Below are positions 16,700-23,763 of a stretch of DNA of 64,000 nt, piece after piece (position 1 is the first letter of the stretch; each line of letters starts with the position of its first letter). Source of the stretch: an uncultured Flavobacteriales bacterium (lineage in GTDB: Bacteria > Bacteroidota > Bacteroidia > Flavobacteriales > JBLHRE01); NCBI GenBank assembly GCA_937139155.1, contig CAKZPI010000029.1:1-64000 (forward strand). Direction: 5' to 3'. The notes under the pieces are model-generated. The model ran no database searches, had not been told where the DNA came from, and worked only from the letters and a program-made list of their open reading frames with translations. The position numbers and the translations under genes were made by a program.

Positions 16700-16924
16700 C
16701 TAATCAAAAAAAATTGGCAGTACAGAATTTCCTGAAATATCGGCCCCGTGTTTCTCAATAAACCCCTTCAGTTCTTCCTTGATTTCGGATTTCGGTTTTC
16801 CTGAATCAATAAACATCGGTTGAGGTAAGGCCTCAAAAATTGATTTCAAGTGTTCAGGGCTTACTCTTGGCTCTGAATCAATAAGGTCAAGTATGTCCCT
16901 TAGGCTTCGGATTTGGTAACTCAT
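16700..16924 (-). CDS. Small unknown protein of the element
   Basis: 74 aa, not recognised. Mostly helical, with SPEHLKSIFEALPQPMF and KSEIKEELKGFIEKHG; no signal or membrane segment. Start overlaps the stop of the TerS-like gene by 4 bases (ATGA), so the two are translated together. Last gene of the element, close to the left arm site. Confidence 0.6.
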   Translation of the reverse strand: MSYQIRSLRDILDLIDSEPRVSPEHLKSIFEALPQPMFIDSGKPKSEIKEELKGFIEKHGADISGNSVLPIFFD

Positions 16925-17205
16925 GGCAATAAATTTTCATCAGGCTCTACAAACCGCACTTCAATAGTTTTAGGTGGCCCCTCGGTCACGTCCTTAAATA
17001 CTTGGGCCTTCATGACTGGAATCACAAATTTTGCCAAGTCCAGAATTGCTTTTACCCGTTGAGGTGGGTCCAGCTCCTTCAGGTCCTCATTAAGCTGGTC
17101 AAGATTATCCTCAACCAAAGCCGTGAACCTTTCACGGATTTCAGTTGTCACCTTGTTCGGTGTTCCCTTTGGCCGCCCGTTTGGGTTGTTCGTATGTCCT
17201 TTCAT
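16921..17205 (-). CDS. TerS-like / GRPKGTPNK-motif protein
   Basis: 94 aa. The N-terminal NPNGRPKGTPNKVTTEIRERF motif is shared with small DNA-binding proteins of phages and islands, including DUF5681-type proteins and some terminase small subunits, followed by a helical part. It is short for a complete terminase small subunit. If it is one, the element could redirect packaging by a helper phage. Placed downstream of the iteron-like repeats, first of a two-gene unit. Family call moderate; role inferred. Confidence 0.6.
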   Translation of the reverse strand: MKGHTNNPNGRPKGTPNKVTTEIRERFTALVEDNLDQLNEDLKELDPPQRVKAILDLAKFVIPVMKAQVFKDVTEGPPKTIEVRFVEPDENLLP

Positions 17206-17234
17206 GGTCTGTAAATATTTGTTCTTTTCAGCAT

Positions 17235-17359
17235 TTATTTAAGGTCCCTGCCTTTATTATAGGTCAATACTCGGCCTCGAAAATTTCAATTCACGATTAT
17301 AGTATCTTATTAAAGGACCTTTTTTTAATGTCTTACTATACTATCTTATTATAGGTCAA
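17235..17359. repeat. Iteron-like repeats TTATTATAGGTCAA
   Basis: Exact 14-mers at 17254-17267 and 17346-17359, and variants TTATTTAAGGTCC (17235-17247) and TTATTAAAGGACC (17307-17319), all in the same orientation in an A+T-rich gap between two element genes. This could be a replication origin of the excised form or operators for the downstream pair. Confidence 0.6.
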
Positions 17360-17391
17360 CATTTAGAATTGAAACAGTTTTGAATTTAGAA

Positions 17392-18141
17392 TCAATCAGT
17401 TTTTGAATTGAGCCCCTTTCTTACCTCAGCCGCTATTTCCCTTTGCTCCTTTTTCATGTTTTCAAGCCTTCTGCTTTTCTTCTTCTTTTCAGCCGCCAAT
17501 GCAAGGTCTTTGAAATCTAGCTGATAGGAAAAGTAGAAACCTCTAGACCTTTCACCGTAATAAGAAAGGCCCCATTCAAGCCTTAGGCTGTCAATGATTT
17601 TTTGACGTTGATAGGGCTTGGTGTATTTATGAAGCAATGAATCAAGGCTGTCAATGGATTTAATGGATTTCGTGTTTCCATTCATTCGGGACCACATGAA
17701 AAGGTTTTGGGTTTTGGCATACTTCCTATTCATCACAATTGATTTCAGGGCCAAATGGCAAAGCAATACAGCCTTTTCAAACTCGGTTTTGTGGTTGTTG
17801 AAATAGTCCCAGAAAATTGAAACATTCAAACCCGTTTTTGGTGAATCCTTGGGGACCGAATCAAGCAAAACAAGCCCTGTTTCTTTTAAATATGAATAGC
17901 CGTCAATATTGATATGATAAAACCTCATAGCCGCCTTTATTCGGTAATCATTCAGCTTGCTTTCATCGCTTGGGTCTGGTTCGTATTCGTTGTGTTCGTC
18001 TACCTCTGAAACCTCATAGGTGAAAAAGGCATGGTAGCAAACGGAATAAGATATAATGTTTTCCAAACAGCTTTTTGAATCTTCAAGGAATCCCTCCAAT
18101 AGTTGAATAGGAAAATTGAAATACTTGACCTGACTACTCAT
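17392..18141 (-). CDS. Unknown protein of the element
   Basis: 249 aa from the ATG at 18141, which overlaps the upstream stop as ATGA; an ATG at 18162 is less likely. Not recognised. It has no membrane segments, many Tyr and Phe residues and a strongly basic C-terminal helix (EKKKKSRRLENMKKEQREIA, then AEVRK), which suggests nucleic acid contact. It follows the nuclease-like gene and precedes the iteron-like repeats, so a replication or mobilisation role is possible but not shown. Confidence 0.6.
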   Translation of the reverse strand: MSSQVKYFNFPIQLLEGFLEDSKSCLENIISYSVCYHAFFTYEVSEVDEHNEYEPDPSDESKLNDYRIKAAMRFYHINIDGYSYLKETGLVLLDSVPKDSPKTGLNVSIFWDYFNNHKTEFEKAVLLCHLALKSIVMNRKYAKTQNLFMWSRMNGNTKSIKSIDSLDSLLHKYTKPYQRQKIIDSLRLEWGLSYYGERSRGFYFSYQLDFKDLALAAEKKKKSRRLENMKKEQREIAAEVRKGLNSKTD

Positions 18142-18596
18142 TCGACAAAGGTTTTGAACCATGAATAAAATGAATCAAAGTCACGGACCACTAGGTACAC
18201 GCCTCCTGCCTTTTCTACGCTCTTTTGGTAGTTCTTCTGGTCCTTGCTTTGGTAATGGTCACCCGTGTACCTGCATTTGATTTCTAGCTTTACAGAACGG
18301 CCTGCAATGGTGCTTGAAATATCAGCCGTGCCATTTGTGCTGCTTCCTTTTATCCACCTTGATTTCCCGTTGACGTTTATTTGCTGGCCCGTTGAGTTTA
18401 TTCGTTCGGCTTGGTAGCCATGAAGCTCAATACAATCGCAAACCGCCTTAGTAAGGCCGTTGGCCGTCTTTTCGGTATAAACCTTCTTAGGTATGGCATA
18501 TTCAGGTATGGTTGGGTATTTCTCTTTCAGCCTTTCAAACGCAAGCTTTTCCAATGCCTTCAAGCTGCTAGGCTTTTGGTATCGCTTATGCTTCAT
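18138..18596 (-). CDS. PD-(D/E)XK / VRR-NUC-like nuclease
   Basis: 152 aa. The pattern NGTADISSTIAGRSVKLEIKCRY gives D...ExK, preceded by GYQAERINSTGQQ and followed by YQKSVEKAGGVYLVVRDFDSF, as in VRR-NUC and phage-type PD-(D/E)XK nucleases. Such small nucleases are common in phages and islands, acting on branched or replicating DNA. Overlaps the upstream gene by 11 bases. Fold call is fairly good; substrate unknown. Confidence 0.7.
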   Translation of the reverse strand: MKHKRYQKPSSLKALEKLAFERLKEKYPTIPEYAIPKKVYTEKTANGLTKAVCDCIELHGYQAERINSTGQQINVNGKSRWIKGSSTNGTADISSTIAGRSVKLEIKCRYTGDHYQSKDQKNYQKSVEKAGGVYLVVRDFDSFYSWFKTFVE

Positions 18597-18891
18597 TCTG
18601 GAAAAGGGTTGGTTGTTGAAATGGAGCCTTTGAGTAGTCGCAGGTTAAGTACCAAGCCCTATGGCCTGTCTTTCTGCAAAGCTTTTTTTCTACCTCCCAG
18701 AGCCTACCTTGCTTTTCAAGGTCCCTTTTGTAACGGGTGATATTCTTCTGAGGAATCCCAGTTGCCGCCTCAACCATTGAAGCCGTTGCAACATTTTCTT
18801 TGAGGTAGTGAAATATGGTTTCTATCTGGGACCGAAAACCATTAGATTTACCCTGACTTTTAAATAAAGGGCTGTTTGTAGTATTCTTCAT
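18586..18891 (-). CDS. Winged-helix-like DNA-binding protein
   Basis: 101 aa. The central part SQIETIFHYLKENVATASMV, then EAATGIPQKNITRYKRDLEKQGRLW, reads as a winged helix-turn-helix with the recognition helix KNITRYKRDLE, followed by a basic strand. Starts one base overlapping the stop of the excisionase-like gene (TAATG). Probably a regulator of the element or a replication-initiator accessory. Confidence 0.65.
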   Translation of the reverse strand: MKNTTNSPLFKSQGKSNGFRSQIETIFHYLKENVATASMVEAATGIPQKNITRYKRDLEKQGRLWEVEKKLCRKTGHRAWYLTCDYSKAPFQQPTLFQNEA

Positions 18892-19238
18892 TACTTCAGC
18901 CCTTTTTTCTTGTTCGACAAAAACCTGTCAACCTTTTCCCCAACGTCCTCTTTTATAGGCCTGCCTTCTTTGAGGTAGTCTAATAACTCGGTGCTTGAAA
19001 AATACAGCCGTTTGCCCCGTTTCATGTAGGGTATCTGGCCCCTGCTTACCTTGGTGTAAATCGTGGGCACCGACAGGTCAAGAAATTCGGCTGCCTGTGA
19101 AACGGTCCATAATTTCTCATCCTTTTCCTGATTGCTTTCAGGCTTCGATTCGATTAAAATTCGCTTCAGGTCGCTCACCTCAGAGGTAAGGAATTTTATT
19201 GCCTGAGGCAATTTTTCTAGTGTTAATTCTTCCTTCAT
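18891..19238 (-). CDS. Excisionase-like helix-turn-helix protein
   Basis: 115 aa from ATG 19238; an in-frame ATG at 19268 would add ten residues. The C-terminal part WTVSQAAEFLDLSVPTIYTKVS, then RGQIPYMKRGKRLYF, is the helix-turn-helix_17/MerR-type excisionase domain common beside Bacteroidota integrases. It likely bends DNA at the element ends to favour excision, and may act as a repressor. The 100-base gap upstream has an imperfect inverted repeat (AGTAAGACTAGTAA / TTACTAAAATTACTAG) that could be its operator. Confidence 0.8.
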   Translation of the reverse strand: MKEELTLEKLPQAIKFLTSEVSDLKRILIESKPESNQEKDEKLWTVSQAAEFLDLSVPTIYTKVSRGQIPYMKRGKRLYFSSTELLDYLKEGRPIKEDVGEKVDRFLSNKKKGLK

Positions 19239-19340
19239 TGCAAAAGATATAAATGATTTCTTTTGCAACTTTAAGGGGTTACAAACCTGTGAAAAACAGC
19301 TTAGTAAGACTAGTAATGTATTCTTAAAAATAGTATGGGT

Positions 19341-20318
19341 TTAGTAGCCTCCCTTACTAAAATTACTAGATACCGTACTAGTTATAAATCCTTCAAAGTA
19401 GTCGCATAACAGGCCCACATAAATATCTTTTTTACCATGCGGCTTGCCTGACTTATCCTTGTAGAATAAATAGAAAACGTGAATGAGTTTTTTTCTGCTT
19501 TCAATGTCCGTAAACTGAAACTTCACTTTTGGGGGGGCTTGCTCCTCAAAAGCAGCCTTGAGGTACTTGAGCAGGGTTTCCTCAGAAAGCAAGTTTTTCA
19601 TTACCAAGCCCTCCTTAAAATGGTCGTACACCTCCTTTGAATCAACCTTATTGAATGTGTTTTTGAAATCGGGTGTAATAAGGCCGTCTTCATCACAGTC
19701 AATTTTTTGAGTAGGCAGTTTGTTTTTCAGCCATGCCAAGTAGTAAACATAGGTTCCTATGGCCCTTGAAAGGTGGGAGCCAAAGGAGGCCTGATTGAGT
19801 AAATAGGAAAACCTGTACTCGGTCAATTCTTTATGGTCCTCAGGGCTGTATTCATAAAACCCATTTTCATACCGTAAATATTCCACCTTAACCATGAATT
19901 TAGAAAGGTCTGAAATTTGCTTCTGTGGGGTGACTTTCTGGCTTTGTTGGCTCCTATGGCTTGAAACAGGGCTTTGAGATAAAGCTACTTGCAATTTTAC
20001 AGCCTCCTTTGCCTTATTGATTTCTGATTCAATAGATTCAATTTCCTCACGGATTACGCCTAAATCAGCCCCCTTGTTTACCCTCTTTTCAAAGCGCCTT
20101 TTTAGCGATTCAAACCATTTTCGAGCCCAAAGCTTCTCAATTCTTTCCAAGGCTTCTGGTAAACCCTTGGGCTCTGGAATTATGGAGCCTTCCTTTCCTT
20201 CCTCAAAACTTGGTAGACCTAGCCTTTCACGATTTGAATTTATGCTTTCAATTTCTGCCTTGGTTGGCTCCCTTCTTATGCTTTCCTCATACTGGGTGCT
20301 CGTTTCATAGTCCTTCAT
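19341..20318 (-). CDS. Unknown integrase-linked protein
   Basis: 325 aa, not recognised. Residues 60-125 form a long charged helix or coiled coil (SLKRRFEKRV...IREEIESIESEINKAKEAV); the C-terminal 200 residues are mixed. Proteins of this size follow integrases in many small Bacteroidota islands, but I cannot name a function. Its start overlaps the integrase stop by 4 bases, so they are one transcription and translation unit. Confidence 0.65.
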   Translation of the reverse strand: MKDYETSTQYEESIRREPTKAEIESINSNRERLGLPSFEEGKEGSIIPEPKGLPEALERIEKLWARKWFESLKRRFEKRVNKGADLGVIREEIESIESEINKAKEAVKLQVALSQSPVSSHRSQQSQKVTPQKQISDLSKFMVKVEYLRYENGFYEYSPEDHKELTEYRFSYLLNQASFGSHLSRAIGTYVYYLAWLKNKLPTQKIDCDEDGLITPDFKNTFNKVDSKEVYDHFKEGLVMKNLLSEETLLKYLKAAFEEQAPPKVKFQFTDIESRKKLIHVFYLFYKDKSGKPHGKKDIYVGLLCDYFEGFITSTVSSNFSKGGY

Positions 20319-21556
20319 GCTCCCTTGGTAAAATTAGAGGTAATCGCTTGGGTCGCTTGCCTTACTTGCTCACGTTCAAAGCCGTCTAGGTAGCTGTCTG
20401 TTACGTTTACAGAGCTATGTCCTAAAAGCTCACTAATCATTTCGATTGAGGCTCCTGACCGCTTTAAAACCGTAGCAAAACTATGCCTAGCGTAGTAGGT
20501 GGTGACGTTTTTATTTATTCCGACTTCACTACCGATTTGCCTCATGTATTTGTTAATCGTCTTTGTCAATTGCTGGTAAATGGCCCTTTGCCTATCAGGG
20601 TCGTCAATGTTGTTGAGGTGGGGAAAAATAAAAGCTTTCCTGTCAAGGTTTGGCTGGCCCCATTTCTTGATTATTTCGAGGGCTTCGGGCTTCAGGTCAA
20701 TGAAAATTGGTTTTTCATCCCGTTTTTTCCTTTTGGTTTTGGCCCTTTGGTAAGTAAGGGTTTCGCCTTCGATATTTTCCCATTTAAGCAAACAGAAATC
20801 TTTGACGTTCATTCCGTTACACAGGTAAAGGAAAATCCAGTAATCCCTTGCCATTTCTTTCGTTGTGTTTGGGGTCGGCTTGTAATTATAAATCCTTGCT
20901 ACTTCCTCAACGGTCAAGGCCTTTTTTATGTTTCTTCCTACTGGAATAGAATATTTTCCTTTGCTATCCCCAAACGGATAAAGGCTTTTGTCTAGGCTCT
21001 GAGTATTGAAAAGGGTCCTCAGGCTTCTTAAATAAATGCCAACGGTTGTTTTGCTTTTACCGTTGTCCAACATCCATTTTTCATAGCGTTCCAGAAATCT
21101 TGGGGTAACCTCAGCAAATTCAAAATCTTTATTGCTATTGAACTTCTCTAGGCTTCCTTTGGCACATTCGTAGGTTACAGCCGTACCAATGCGATTTTCT
21201 TTCCTGAGGCCTTTAATGTAATCCTCAAAAGCAGAAAGAACGCTTCCTTCAATTTTCCTGTTTTCAAAGTAGACTTCTTCAAAAGACGTGAACGTAAATA
21301 TCTTCAGCTTGTCAATTACTGCCTTCGCTTTTGACAAAAATTCATCAGCCGTTTTCTTTTTTTTCTTTTGGGCCTTGGTAAGCCTTTGCCCTTCCTGCCG
21401 AAAAAACACTTTTTCAAACTCTTGTTCAGAATAATCAAGCCCAGTTGAAATGTACTTGCGCTTTCGATTGTGGGTCACTTTGACTTTTAAGGAACAGGTT
21501 CCGTCTTCCTTGGGTCGCAAACGGTCTAAATAAAAAGAGGCTTCAGCTTTTTTCAT
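20315..21556 (-). CDS. Tyrosine recombinase (integrase) of the element
   Basis: 413 aa from ATG 21556; a longer in-frame start at 21613 would run through the arm-type repeats and lacks family support. It has an N-terminal arm-binding domain (FYLDRLRPKEDGTCSLKVKV), a SAM-like core-binding domain (residues about 105-200) and a catalytic domain with ARHSFATVLKRSG, LLGHSSVNVTDSYLDGF (His and the nucleophilic Tyr). The first catalytic Arg position reads GMNVKDF, a variant seen in Bacteroidota integrases. It joins the 47-bp att sites of tRNA-Asn. The TTGTAACAC pair in its leader suggests autoregulation. Confidence 0.9.
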   Translation of the reverse strand: MKKAEASFYLDRLRPKEDGTCSLKVKVTHNRKRKYISTGLDYSEQEFEKVFFRQEGQRLTKAQKKKKKTADEFLSKAKAVIDKLKIFTFTSFEEVYFENRKIEGSVLSAFEDYIKGLRKENRIGTAVTYECAKGSLEKFNSNKDFEFAEVTPRFLERYEKWMLDNGKSKTTVGIYLRSLRTLFNTQSLDKSLYPFGDSKGKYSIPVGRNIKKALTVEEVARIYNYKPTPNTTKEMARDYWIFLYLCNGMNVKDFCLLKWENIEGETLTYQRAKTKRKKRDEKPIFIDLKPEALEIIKKWGQPNLDRKAFIFPHLNNIDDPDRQRAIYQQLTKTINKYMRQIGSEVGINKNVTTYYARHSFATVLKRSGASIEMISELLGHSSVNVTDSYLDGFEREQVRQATQAITSNFTKGA

Positions 21557-21581
21557 AATGTTCAAATCTGGCTTTGGTTCA

Positions 21582-21606
21582 TTGTAACACAATTGTAACA
21601 CAAAAC
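21582..21606 (+). promoter_or_regulatory. Right arm-type integrase site pair
   Basis: Two TTGTAACAC copies 11 bases apart then AAAAC, matching 16661-16686 with two differences in the spacer. Located in the leader of the integrase gene. Confidence 0.6.
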
Positions 21607-21729
21607 TAGGCAAACATCACAAAATAACCATGTATTAAAACAAAAACAAAGCGACTATTTTTCAGGGTGTTATCTTTTCTGTCCTGCAATACTGGCTGTT
21701 TTGTTCCTGTTTGATTTGCCGCCAATTTA

Positions 21730-21776
21730 TGACTGTTAATCAGAGGGTCCTTGGTTCGAGCCCAAGAGGAGGAGCA
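21730..21776 (+). mobile_element. attR core (tRNA-Asn 3' half)
   Basis: Exact 47-bp copy of 16568-16614, ending the element. It is the only right-side fragment with the normal variable loop AGGGTCCTTGG, as expected for a site that exchanges with the intact tRNA. Confidence 0.9.
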
Positions 21777-21783
21777 TAAATGG

Positions 21784-21812
21784 AAAAAGCAGCCCAGTGG
21801 GTTGCTTTTTTT
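21784..21812 (+). terminator. Former tRNA-Asn terminator
   Basis: Stem AAGCA/TGCTT with inner CCC/GGG, then seven T. It follows the attR fragment and is repeated after the next fragment at 21947-21976, so it is probably the original terminator of the tRNA gene. Confidence 0.8.
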
Positions 21813-21882
21813 GTTTTCATTCATTCCCAGTGACCAGTGATTCACATTGCTATGGCTGAACTATTGAAACCATTAGGCCTTT

Positions 21883-21937
21883 TGACTGTTAATCAGCCCC
21901 GGAGGTCCGGGATGGTTCGAGCCCAAGAGGAGGAGCA
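21883..21937 (+). pseudogene. tRNA-Asn 3'-half fragment with hairpin insert (A)
   Basis: TGACTGTTAATCAG then CCCCGGAGGTCCGGGATGG, then the normal TTCGAGCCCAAGAGGAGGAG. The insert replaces the variable loop and spoils two T-stem pairs. Confidence 0.8.
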
Positions 21938-21946
21938 TAAATGGAA

Positions 21947-21976
21947 AAAGCAGCCCAGGGGGTTGCTTTTTTTGTT
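21947..21976 (+). terminator. Terminator, second copy
   Basis: Same hairpin as at 21784-21812 with one loop change, followed by a T run. Confidence 0.75.
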
Positions 21977-22043
21977 TTCATTCATTCCCAGCAACCAGTG
22001 ATTCACATTGGTATAGCTGAATTATTGAAACCATTAGGTGTTT

Positions 22044-22098
22044 CTGACGGTTAATCAGCCCCGGCGGTCCGGGATGGTTCGAGCCCAAGAGGAGGAGC
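22044..22098 (+). pseudogene. tRNA-Asn 3'-half fragment with hairpin insert (B)
   Basis: CTGACGGTTAATCAG with one base change in the anticodon arm, then CCCCGGCGGTCCGGGATGG and the normal 3' end. It precedes the GIY-YIG gene. Confidence 0.8.
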
Positions 22099-22104
22099 AA
22101 AACC

Positions 22105-22134
22105 AGAAAGACAGCCTAGCGCTGTCTTTTTTTT
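22105..22134 (+). terminator. Terminator before the GIY-YIG gene
   Basis: Stem AAAGACAGC/GCTGTCTTT with a short loop and eight T. Confidence 0.8.
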
Positions 22135-22204
22135 GTTAACCCTTTGGACTTTGGTGCAGAAGTATTTATTTTTTGACCTCCAATCTTTAATGAACCACCT
22201 CGCT

Positions 22205-22507
22205 ATGCACTACATCTACATTCTTTACTCAGAGAGTTCGAATATTTATTACGTTGGTGAGAGTACCAACCCTTGGAAGAGGTTAATTCAACACAACGCC
22301 GGGCTACCTGGAAAATTTACCAGTCGATATTCTAATTGGGTTATTCGAGCGGTTTTTTTAGTCGAGAATCGAACTGAGGCCCTGAAACTAGAGCGATTTA
22401 TCAAAAAGCAAAAAAGCAGAAAGCTTATTGAACGCTTGTGTGACCCTACGTTTGTCCCTAATGGCAAGTTAAGCCCTATGAAAAGGGTGAGTGTTGCTGA
22501 CTGTTAA
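22205..22507 (+). CDS. GIY-YIG endonuclease-domain protein
   Basis: 100 aa from ATG 22205; in-frame ATGs at 22133 and 22190 lie in or near the terminator and add no domain. It is a single GIY-YIG domain: YIYILYSESSNIYYVGESTN (the variant GIY/YIG pair YIY...YVG), then RLIQHN, FTSRYSNW and an ALKLERFIKKQKSRKLIE end, as in the small UvrC-like/UPF0213 proteins. It lies between two tRNA-Asn fragments, and its last codons and stop are inside the second one (TGACTGTTAATCAG supplies D-C-stop). This fits a nuclease that moves into or with tRNA genes, though activity is not shown. Confidence 0.85.
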   Translation: MHYIYILYSESSNIYYVGESTNPWKRLIQHNAGLPGKFTSRYSNWVIRAVFLVENRTEALKLERFIKKQKSRKLIERLCDPTFVPNGKLSPMKRVSVADC

Positions 22508-22551
22508 TCAGCCCCGGAGGTCCGGGATGGTTTGAGCCCAAGAGGAGGAGC
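22497..22551 (+). pseudogene. tRNA-Asn 3'-half fragment with hairpin insert (C)
   Basis: CTGACTGTTAATCAG, CCCCGGAGGTCCGGGATGG, then TTTGAGCCCAAGAGGAGGAG with one change in the T loop. It contains the stop codon of the GIY-YIG gene. Confidence 0.8.
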
Positions 22552-22637
22552 AAACGGAAAGCAGAGTTGGGTTTAATGAATAAATAATCGAGAAAATTGT
22601 ACACATGAAAGAGAACGCGTATAAGAAATCGGATTTT

Positions 22638-22665
22638 TTATACACGTACGGGGAAACGTGTATAA
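22638..22665. promoter_or_regulatory. Palindromic operator upstream of fic
   Basis: TTATACACGT (22638-22647) and ACGTGTATAA (22656-22665) are perfect reverse complements with an 8-base spacer, 22 bases before the Fic start. Related half sites CGCGTATAA (22616-22624) and TTATACA nearer the start suggest several binding positions. The C-terminal winged helix of the Fic protein is a likely binder (autoregulation). Confidence 0.65.
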
Positions 22666-22686
22666 ATTTTTAATATTTTTATACAG

Positions 22687-23757
22687 ATGAACACGCTTCC
22701 TCCCTCCATATTGCCGGATGATTTAGAAACCAAGGCTATCCTAAAAGCTTTAACCAAGGCGCGGGCCGCTTTGGCTGAGCTTAAAGGTGTAGCGAGTACT
22801 ATTCCGAATGAGCAAATCCTAATTGACACCCTGAGTTTGCAGGAAGCAAAGGACAGCTCTGCCGTTGAAAATATTGTTACTACCCATGATGAGCTATACA
22901 AAAGCAGCCAGTTGGAGCTTAAGTTTTCATCGGCGGCAGCGAAAGAAGTTCACGCTTACGCGGATGCATTGAAGTTTGCATTCAATGAGGTTAAGGACAA
23001 GGGCTTTATTCAGGTTAGCCTAATTGCAGAGGTGCAAGCAATCATTGAAGACAATACGGCTGGAATCCGCAAATTGCCGGGAACCGAGTTGAAAAACGAC
23101 CTAACCGGAGAAGTTGTTTACACGCCACCACAACATTATGATGACATTCAAGACCTGCTCAAAAATCTTGAGCAATTTATCAATGATTCAGACCATTACG
23201 GGGTAGATCCATTGGTTAAAATGGCCCTAATCCACCACCAATTCGAAAGCATTCACCCCTTTTACGATGGCAATGGAAGGACCGGAAGAATCTTAAACAT
23301 CCTGTATTTGATCAAAGAAGGGCTATTAAGTCTGCCCATTTTATACTTGAGTAAGTATATCATTCAGTATAGAGCCGACTATTATCGCCTGTTACAAGCA
23401 GTGAGAGAAACAGGAAATTGGGAAGCTTGGATTGTTTACATGTTAGAGGCCGTAGAGCTTACTTCTTTAGATACCATTAAAACCATTAAGGAAATTAAAA
23501 AACTAATGATGGTCTATAAAAACAGAATTAGATCTGAAGAATCGAAAATGTATAGCCAAGACCTTATTAACAGCCTGTTCAAGCACCCATATACCAAGGT
23601 CAGTTTTTTGATGAAAGAGCTTCAGGTCACCAGAGCAACCGCCTGGAAATACCTTGAGAAGTTGGCTGGAATGGGGCTTCTAGAAAAAATCAAGCATGGC
23701 AAATCAAACTATTACATCAACATGCCCCTTTATGAGGTCTTAAGGGGTGGGAGCTAA
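22687..23757 (+). CDS. Fic family AMPylase-like protein
   Basis: 356 aa. An N-terminal Fic_N-type region contains the inhibitory motif SSAVEN (about residues 58-63, S/TxxxEG/N type). The Fic core has HPFYDGNGRTGR, the full HxFx(D/E)GNGRxxR motif with the catalytic His. The C-terminal 60 residues (KVSFLMKELQVTRATAWKYLEKLAGMGLLEKI) form a winged helix-turn-helix. Such proteins transfer AMP from ATP to target proteins and are held inactive by the inhibitory helix. No separate antitoxin gene. It sits just past the tRNA fragment array, so it may be cargo of past insertions. Confidence 0.9.
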   Translation: MNTLPPSILPDDLETKAILKALTKARAALAELKGVASTIPNEQILIDTLSLQEAKDSSAVENIVTTHDELYKSSQLELKFSSAAAKEVHAYADALKFAFNEVKDKGFIQVSLIAEVQAIIEDNTAGIRKLPGTELKNDLTGEVVYTPPQHYDDIQDLLKNLEQFINDSDHYGVDPLVKMALIHHQFESIHPFYDGNGRTGRILNILYLIKEGLLSLPILYLSKYIIQYRADYYRLLQAVRETGNWEAWIVYMLEAVELTSLDTIKTIKEIKKLMMVYKNRIRSEESKMYSQDLINSLFKHPYTKVSFLMKELQVTRATAWKYLEKLAGMGLLEKIKHGKSNYYINMPLYEVLRGGS

Positions 23758-23763
23758 AAGGTT

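Larger units (their letters stand above)
16615..21729. mobile_element. 5.16-kb integrative element in tRNA-Asn
   Basis: The region between the two 47-bp direct repeats (unit length 5162 bp). It has a tyrosine recombinase at the right end, an excisionase-like protein, a winged-helix-like protein, a nuclease-like protein, a TerS-like small protein and three unknowns, all on the minus strand and mostly overlapping by 1-11 bases. Paired TTGTAACAC sites lie near both ends. No conjugation, capsid or resistance gene. Small size and gene set suggest a phage satellite or a minimal mobilisable island. Confidence 0.85.
21730..22043 (+). repeat. Tandem repeat of tRNA 3' half + terminator, two units
   Basis: Units at 21730-21882 and 21883-22043 share the tRNA fragment, the terminator, the word CATTCATTCCCAG and CCATTAGG at the end. 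The second unit has the CCCCGG hairpin form of the tRNA fragment. Confidence 0.85.

Noticed and set aside
17145..17354. Plus-strand frame over the TerS-like gene start and the iteron-like repeats
   Set aside because: Opposite the better-supported minus-strand gene, with no family-like features.
21606..21845. 79-codon minus-strand frame right of the integrase
   Set aside because: It reads across attR and its terminator, so the translation is antisense tRNA sequence, not a gene.
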